Positions 57,463 through 64,000 of a stretch of 64,000 nt of DNA are shown piece by piece. This DNA comes from Pachyseris speciosa (Eukaryota > Cnidaria > Anthozoa > Scleractinia > Pachyseridae): the NCBI GenBank assembly GCA_016490735.1, contig JAEMWC010000099.1:687501-751500 (forward strand), read 5' to 3'. Position 1 is the stretch's first letter, and every line of letters starts with the position of its first letter. The notes beneath the pieces were generated by a model that saw nothing but the letters and a program-made list of their open reading frames with translations, searched no databases and was not told the origin of the DNA. The position numbers and the translations under genes are program-made.

Positions 57463-60400
57463 ATGGCAGCCAAGGCTTTTGAGTGTGATCCAGATTTCTG
57501 CCCCAGCTGTGGATCTATCCTCCCTCTCCCTGGCTTGGAGGACGTTGTATCTTGCAGTCTTTGTAATTTCCAGAAGGATACATCTGGTAAGGTCTTAGGA
57601 AGTGTATTATGGCACTTGATTTTACCTGGCTTGTTAGCTCGATAATCGGACACAACCGAACCAATAATTTGTGTGAGAGAGTTCGATTGCGTTCGATTTC
57701 CGAACTACTGTCAGTTACATACTGTAATATAATCTTATAATCAAACCCAATCGAACTCATGATCAATCAACATTCCATGCAGCCGGCCATGCAGCCTCAA
57801 ATCTAGCGCGATCTAACCTAATCGAACTCAATTAAACTAATCAAACGCAATTTTATCTCAAAATTGGTGAAACTTGAAGCCATTTTTTTAAAAGCAGCTA
57901 ATTCTAAGGATTCAGAACACCTAACCCTAATTTTCCGGAATTATGTCATCCTGTTAGTCTGCCAGATATGAAACTGATCTTCCCATCTTCCATGCGGGTC
58001 ACTTGATCCTGTTGATAAAATATGATTTTGGATCTTTCTTCTACATTCTGAGGTTATGGTTTTAAAGGAGCACTGTCACCGGGATTTTTGCTGTTTTTGG
58101 TTCAATTCTGCCAAAATTACTGCCTTTTACCTGTTATCGTGCAAACAATGCTCCTACAGAATCAGCAAGATGAATTCCAATGAAATTTTAGCAGGAAGAG
58201 CTAACCATAATAATATTTTTGGTGATTTTTCAATGCATAGCTTGAAATTTTGAAACAACTGGCAAGTTTTTTTCAAATTTCAATCCATTTCCATCTTCGT
58301 CAACTTAGATGGAATACAGAAGTTCATAGTGTCAATGCAGTACTACAGTCTTTGGCAACAAAACTAGACCATTATTTTAAGGTTTCCACTTTCCATGCAG
58401 TTTTAAGCTTTTTAAAGTGATGGTACAATAGCGTGACACTGCCCCTTTAAGCCAGTGTTAAAAATACTAAAGTATCTTAATGTTTGTCTAGTTATGTCAT
58501 AGTTCCTGGCTGCTTTTTGTATGCCTTTCACTCATTCTTTCACCAAAAAATGCATGTCAGTATTTTTCATGGGTAAGGGGTACAGTGTAGTTGTGCATTG
58601 TGGGTTTGTTTGTTTGTTTTTATTTTGGGGGGGGGGGGGGGGGGGGGAGATGGACAGCTGGCATCTTTGATGTGTGCAGTTATTCCTTGTGCATTACTGT
58701 CAGGGGTTTCATTAGAAGCTGGCAACCGGCGAAAATCACTGCCTAGTTTGTCAGCATTTACCTCTTTCCGCCGCCTACTTTGTCCATATTTTCACTCAAA
58801 TTATTAAAGAAATTTGTCAGATTGCCGCTTACTTTAGTTAGCTCAGATGGCTATTTCAAAACTTATTGAAACCCCTTTAGTTGTATTAATTTAAGTACAT
58901 GAAACTGTGCAGTATCGTTGAGCATAAATTATATTTAAAATTGTCCTTTTTGCAGACTTTGAAGGTATAGAAATTCACTCAAGGAAGGTTTTCAATGTTC
59001 GCAAGGAAAAGACTGCACAACCAAAGACAGAGGAGTCAATAGGCCCAATGGTATACAAAAGCACATGTTGGGTTCATTTTTGTCCTTGATTTAATTTTTT
59101 CTTTCTCTTTGTTTTAAGCTAATTATCATAGATTACCATACATTACCATAAAATAAAGCGAGGAAAAAAAAATTAAACCAGAGATAACAATAATTTATTG
59201 AATCACTACATATGCACTTCATCTGTTGAAATTTTGTGAAATGAGCTCTAAATGTCACTTGACAAAATTTGTTGCAGCTGTATGGTGAACAATAGTCCTG
59301 AAGGAAGAGCAAAGTCATTTGCATGATTTTTATATATTAGGAACTTGGCTAAATTCATGTAAGTCGAGGCTCATACACTGTAGGCCAATCAGTAGTTGAC
59401 AGCGGCTTGGTATAACTTGGCCTTTGTGTTCATAGAAAGAATGGATGCATTCATCTCTTGAAAGACAGAATTCCACTATCAATGATCTCTCAATGAAAGT
59501 TTTCTGGAAGATTTTCTGAAGAAACCTCTGAGAGGCACAAGTTATCTGAATAATGTTTTCACTATTTCATAGCTTTCTCTTTTTGATAAGGAAGAAATTA
59601 TTTATATAGTGCATACTAACATGGCGAGATGACCACATGCGCTTCACACAAAGATATTCCACAATTCTAAAAAAAAAAAAAAGATTACAATAAAATGATC
59701 AAATCAGGCAAAGGCTAATCTTTCACATTCCTCTATCAAACTGTTTAATGCTATTGTAGGTTGACAGAAAATGTCCCAACTGTGGCCATGAGGGTATGAC
59801 ATACACCACAAGACAAACACGGTCAGCTGATGAAGGCCAAACTGTGTTTTATGGCTGTCCACAGTGCAAGTAAGGCTGATTGCTTCATTTATCTTTACTA
59901 TCACTATGTACAGTAAACTCGAATGACTACGTATGTGTTTGACTTTTAAAAAAGGGAGATTAGGCATAAGGAAAATTCACCATTATTGTGGCTTGTTTTG
60001 ACTCGTTTAGCCCCAGACATACAAGTACAGGATGAAAATTTCACAATGTATACACCACAAGTGTGCAGTGTGCACAGGTGGTTTAGTTTCTCAAGAAAAT
60101 TTGTTGCTGCATATGAATGTTTAGTGTTGATAAAAAGATTGAGAGCTTAAGGAGGCTTTTCACAGCAATGGTATTTTTCACAATTTACATTGAATTGTAT
60201 TGTAGAGTATTTTGCTAAGAAAAAAGAAAAGAAAAAAATATTGATGATTGTGATGATGATGATTGTGGTGGTGGTGATGGCGGTGATGATGGTGATGATG
60301 ATGACGATGGTGGTGATGATGGTAGGTTAGCAGGTTGCCAAGAATGCATGAACAACTAAATGGTTGATGCACAGTTGTGGTACTGTATGTTCTATGATAA

Positions 60401-60484
60401 TCTGTCACTATTCTTATTATTTCTAAGATCTGTCAACTGAGACTTTTTTTGTATTGCAGGTTTCAAGAAACAGAATACTCATAG
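57463..60484 (+). CDS. POLR1H: RNA polymerase I subunit RPA12, complete, 4 exons
   Basis: Small zinc-ribbon subunit of nuclear RNA polymerase I, involved in transcript cleavage and termination in the nucleolus. Exons 57463-57586, 58956-59050, 59760-59869 and 60460-60484 join in phase to 117 aa (human 126 aa). The N-terminal zinc ribbon has Cys13/16 (FCPSCGS) and Cys31/34. A variable linker is encoded by exon 2. The C-terminal TFIIS-type ribbon has Cys78/81 (KCPNCGHEG) and Cys106/109 (GCPQCK), with the invariant [11 protein letters not shown] carrying the acidic DE pair that acts in the polymerase active site. The protein ends FQETEYS, TAG. The start at ATG 57463 (MAAKAF) has good context (agATGG). 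The upstream in-frame extension has no similarity. Intron 1 contains a MITE and a poly-G tract. Confidence 0.95.
58061..58450. mobile_element. 390-bp MITE in POLR1H intron 1
   Basis: tttaaaggagcactgtcac at the left mirrors gtgacactgcccctttaa at the right, with one or two mismatches. The interior is AT-rich and non-coding. Confidence 0.78.
58627..58647. repeat. Homopolymer run of 21 G
   Basis: Uninterrupted G tract in POLR1H intron 1. Its length is likely unstable or sequencing-sensitive. Confidence 0.95.
60239..60322. repeat. (GAT/GGT)n trinucleotide array
   Basis: Mixed GAT, GGT and GGC triplets in POLR1H intron 3. Confidence 0.93.
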
Positions 60485-61609
60485 GGATCTTGCTGTAGTG
60501 AATTTTAATTTATTTCCTTGAATATCATGCATGAAAATCTAGCCTACTTGGCATGTACATTTTACATTGTAAATGTTGTCCAAAACATTTCATGAGACAA
60601 CTGTTGTACCGTAATGATTTCTCTTTCTTGGTACAAGAAAAAAAGATTACTTAAAAAAGAAGAAGAAGAAGAAGAAGAAGAAGAAGAAGAAGAAGGAGAA
60701 ACAGCATTGAGTACTACTTTTTACTCTCTTTGTGGCATTTTATTAACTTTAAATTTAATTTTACAGTAGTTGTGTGAGTTTTTTCAGTGTTGCCACCAAA
60801 CAAGCAAAGAAAAGATGAAAAGAAAGCAAATGAAGCAAACAGTACCAACACGAGGGGACAGTTATCAACCTATGTAGCTTCATGGATAACTTAATTTCAA
60901 ATTGAACAATGCCTTTTGTGGTATGATCACAGGCTAATACCATCCTCTGTATGTTTGGTGGACTGTGTTTTTGAATGTTTCAGCCCATTGTCAGTCACTT
61001 TTAATTATTTAAAGTCGTTTATTTGATCACACTGCGAGTTTAACTGCTTGCACCTTGCTCATCCGGCAAAGGAGTGATGAATGGTACATGTAAATCCGAA
61101 ACTGCACAAGACAGCAAGACTAATATATTTTCTGCGAGACCGATACTTGTTTAGCCTTGCAATAGAAATTAAGACTCCGAGATTATGTTGCAAAGCACAA
61201 AAGTCAAGTCAAAGAGACCCGTGAAATTTGACAAAAATTTTGCGAGACATATTTTTTGAAGAACCATTTGCCACCTTTAATCAACACAACATAAAAACCA
61301 AATGGGTAGCATTGTGTTAATATTATTTTAAAAACTCCTCTTTTCCATGTATGTTATTGAAATAATTGCCACAAAAAAAGATACAAATTTGTTAGCCTAC
61401 CAAGCTAGTTTACCACATGAGCAAAGAAAATGATAAGACTGTTGTGTGAGTACATGAATCAATAGTTTCGCTTTTTCTCCCATACTGTAAGTTCTTCATC
61501 TTGTTGTAAGGTTCTTTTCTCAAGTTATAACGGATGAACTTCAGTCTTTTTAATTCTCAGAAGGTGGCAGGCTGCCCACCACAAAGGATGCCATGTTAAA
61601 ACTCATTCA

Positions 61610-61722
61610 AAACTATATGAGAATGAATATATGAAAATCATATCACAAATCATATTTCATTTTCAGGCTTTATTTTCACTACTGCTTAAGTAGTGTTCAT
61701 ACCTGCGATGATCATTCACATT
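61610..61722. mobile_element. Uninterrupted tail of the SINE-like repeat
   Basis: tatgagaatgaatatatga is followed by caggctttattttcactact, gcttaagtagtgttcat and gatgatcatt. This is the same tail that is split by an insertion at 15500-15760, so it serves as the empty site. Confidence 0.72.
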
Positions 61723-62446
61723 TTTAATCATTCAAAACTGTAGTGTCGTAGGTTAAGATGTTGCTGCACAAAGGCATTAGCAATCTTTTACACTGTAGGC
61801 TTCGACTACACCGACATCAGTGCATGTAGGAGAACAGTCTATTTTCCGTAAGTCCCTTCCAGTAATTTGTACCCCCTTGTGTTTGCAGAGCTCTTTTATG
61901 TGCATCAACCAAAATAGAGTTACAGTTCGTTTTAAGAAAAACTTAATAAGTGCCCCCTCGATAAGGCGCCCTGCTTCGAATAAGCGCCCCCACCTTTTTG
62001 GCCGAAAGTCCCCAGTCTCTATTCCTATGCCATTCCCATATTTACACAAAGCTTTGTGACCTTTCCTTCATCTAGAGGCTCGGCTGCTTAGTTTGCTATG
62101 AAACTTATCGCTGCATTGCAAAAAGGACTTGAGTGCGTTGTTCATAATATTACTTGCTCTTTTGCTCTTGCCTGAAGCGATCAGAAGTTGCAATTTCCTT
62201 CCATCTCTCTCCGGGCTAGTAGGTAGGTTCTAAGTACACGTTCATGAACCCTGAGAAAATTTTACGATCTGACTACGACTTTTCCGTGCTTTGGGGCAGA
62301 CGTTAAACGTACGTCATTACCAAACAGCTTTTAGCACTTAATTGTTTACTGCTTTAGTTTGTTTTGGATTGGAGGAAGATGCACTAACGCACTAAATTGT
62401 ATTTGTTCTGTGGATTCATAAACGCTGACTTTTTCCAATGGAAACC

Positions 62447-62530
62447 GGTCGTTTCGCCTTCAAGTCGTTTCGCCCACAAGTCGGTTCTCCTACACACGTA
62501 AAGTCGATTCGCCCACACGGACGAATCGCC
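62447..62530. repeat. Short degenerate tandem repeat around TTCGCC
   Basis: About five units related to agtcgtttcgcccacaa, spaced 15-20 bp apart. Non-coding and imperfect. Confidence 0.6.
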
Positions 62531-62709
62531 TTGTATATACTGTACAAATATTGTTCTTTAATTCAGCTTTATTTCAACAACAACAATAAAACGTGATAAT
62601 GTGTTGAAATGGGAAGAATCCTCAAAAAGCACCGCAGCACCATTCTAGGAGGAAACTCCAACCTATCTATAGACCTACTAATATACAGAATGTATAATGT
62701 ACAATGTAT

Positions 62710-62872
62710 ATTGCTGGTTTGCAAGTGACGTCACGGCAGCCATGTTGGAGGTCAAGAACAATGGCCTTTCTCTCCGCTGGGAACTAAATTCTATTTTTAT
62801 GTACATTCTTCGAAAATATTTCTATTGTTTTGAGCTCCAACATGGCCGCCCTGTCACGTGGTTGCAAACCAA
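62710..62872. mobile_element. MITE with CATGTTGGAG-type terminal repeats
   Basis: ggtttgcaagtgacgtcacg then gcagccatgttggag at the left mirrors ctccaacatggccgcc then ctgtcacgtggttgcaaacc at the right. The interior is about 70 bp. Confidence 0.75.
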
Positions 62873-63084
62873 GAATACAGAAATTCAAAGAGTTAAAAAA
62901 GTAGAAACCTTCGACTTAAAATCTGCCACAGATGATGCTTTTGGACTTTTCTTGTATTGTCAGATCATCAAAACTGATAGGTTCACATATTTAAATGTAA
63001 ATGAAGTGAAGATCGGTGCATGACATATTCAGTTGTATGGTGAATGATTTACTCGAAATTTTGCACAAGGTAATTTCCTTCATT

Positions 63085-63414
63085 AAGGTCGGCGCACACG
63101 GAGGGACTAGTCCCTGCGACTAGTCCCCACGACTAGTCCCGGGGACCAAGTCCCTTCGTGTGAACTACCCATTCAATTAGAAAATCTAGTCGCAGGGACC
63201 AAAATTTGGTCCCTGCGACTTGTCCCACGAATTCAAACCATGTTTGAATTCGTGGGACAAGTCGCAGGGACTTGTCCCCTCAAATTATGCTGGTCCCTGC
63301 GTGTGAACTGTTCGTGGGACTCGTCCCTGCGACCAGTCCCTTCGTGTAAACTCTTCAGGAGACTAGTTGCAGGGACTAGTCGCAGGGACTAGTCCCCTCG
63401 TGTGTGCCGACCTT
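63085..63414. mobile_element. 330-bp inverted-repeat element built of GGGACTAGTC words
   Basis: It starts aaggtcggcgcacacgg and ends cgtgtgtgccgacctt. The arms of about 45 bp are near-complementary. The motif gggactagtccc/tgcgactagtc recurs many times on both strands, and an inner palindrome lies at about 63207-63264. It ends 51 bp before the ATG of the patatin-like exon, so it probably contributes to that gene's 5' UTR, promoter or intron. Confidence 0.88.
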
Positions 63415-63465
63415 TACATCTGCATTTACGTTCAGCGTTGTCTTCTTTGGCTTTCTTCAGATCCC

Positions 63466-63863
63466 ATGAACCTATCGTTTGCAGGCTGTGGCTTTCTTGG
63501 TGTCTACCACCTTGGGGTTGCAGCCTGTCTGAGCTCGCATGCACCGCAGTTTCTCAAGAACATAACAGCGTTTGCCGGGGCTTCTGCTGGATCACTAGTT
63601 GCTGCAGTGCTAGCGACATCGGCCCCTTAAACAAGTGTTCTGATTATGTGATTGAGCTCACTAATGAAGCTCGCAAACATCCACTTGGACCTTTCAATCC
63701 TCAGTTTGACTTGGTAGGAAACCTAAGAAAAGGACTTGAACTTCATCTACCATCAAATTCACACAAGGTTGCCTCAGGGAGACTTCACATCTCTGTAACA
63801 AGTTTAAAAGACAGAAAGAACGTTATTATATCTGAATTTGAGTCAAAAGAAGACTTGATCCAG
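63466..63863 (+). CDS. Patatin-like phospholipase (ATGL/PNPLA2-like), first recognisable exon, frameshifted
   Basis: N-terminus of an adipose-triglyceride-lipase-type patatin hydrolase. From ATG 63466 the frame reads [25 protein letters not shown] is the oxyanion loop, and GASAG (about 63574-63588) is the nucleophile elbow with the catalytic Ser. It continues to [12 protein letters not shown] and a stop at 63630. The family sequence continues in the next frame from about 63630 ([20 protein letters not shown], then [12 protein letters not shown] and SKEDLIQ) to a GT donor at 63864. One base appears to be missing in the C run at 63623-63626, because no intron fits there. This is either a sequencing error or a disabled allele or pseudogene. 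The catalytic Asp lies beyond the window. The true start may be in an upstream exon. Confidence 0.85.
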
Positions 63864-64000
63864 GTAATGTACTTTTTTACAATTATCTGACTAAAAATTC
63901 TTGAGATCCTGACAAGCAAACTTAACACTAAAGACCCACTGCATTGCATCCTCTTTCATCTGCAACAATTGCCATGTGAATAATTTCATTTGCTATAAAC

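Larger units (their letters stand above)
60485..63084. other. Intergenic interval between POLR1H and the patatin-like gene
   Basis: POLR1H 3' flank and repeats: (AAG)n at 60655-60697, a SINE tail at 61610-61722, TTCGCC-containing short repeats at 62447-62530 and a MITE at 62710-62872. No coding exon was recognised. Confidence 0.6.

Noticed and set aside
62447..62530. CRISPR-like array
   Set aside because: Units are short, degenerate and partly inverted, with no constant spacers. The host is a eukaryote.

Overview
This window is animal nuclear DNA. It has AT-rich, intron-dense genes with canonical GT/AG splice sites, no operons, and dense small transposons. The gene set and the Penelope-type, LINE, SINE and foldback repeats suggest an anthozoan cnidarian, probably a stony coral; that placement is an inference. 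I assembled the genes by hand from reading frame, splice-site phase and similarity to remembered families, so exon edges are predictions.

Layout. (1) 437-19768, + strand: two head-to-tail calpain-5-like genes. Only the last exon of the first is in the window. The second is complete: 13 exons, 642 codons, with the Cys/His/Asn triad. Its introns hold a LINE 3' end, a 2.3-kb hexanucleotide array, a 620-bp foldback, several small inverted-repeat elements, a SINE interrupted by a Penelope-like fragment, and a Penelope-like remnant on the opposite strand. (2) 21749-32498, - strand: the 3' part of an Ig-domain receptor tyrosine kinase (13 exons; the 5' end was not found). It converges on the calpain gene. 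(3) 32.5-44.05 kb: no gene recognised. Most of it is a diverged tandem segmental duplication (about 33.25-36.36 and 36.47-41.27 kb). Younger transposons sit in one copy only, so the other copy serves as an empty-site control. (4) 44051-49294, + strand: a complete five-exon CYP3-like cytochrome P450 (503 aa). (5) 50028-52700, - strand: a single-exon class C GPCR (890 aa), convergent with the P450. (6) 52.7-57.46 kb: gene-free, with a foldback between direct repeats and a LINE 3' end. (7) 57463-60484, + strand: a complete four-exon RNA polymerase I subunit RPA12 (POLR1H/ZNRD1). (8) 63466 to beyond the window edge, + strand: the first recognisable exon of an ATGL-like patatin phospholipase. It carries an apparent one-base frameshift and lies 50 bp downstream of an inverted-repeat element.

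The genes do not form one pathway; they are independent metazoan genes. The most interesting content is the repeat biology: nested insertions with target-site duplications, internal empty-site evidence, and hammerhead-like motifs 3' of two Penelope-like ORFs. I saw no CRISPR array, prokaryotic operon or intact autonomous transposon.
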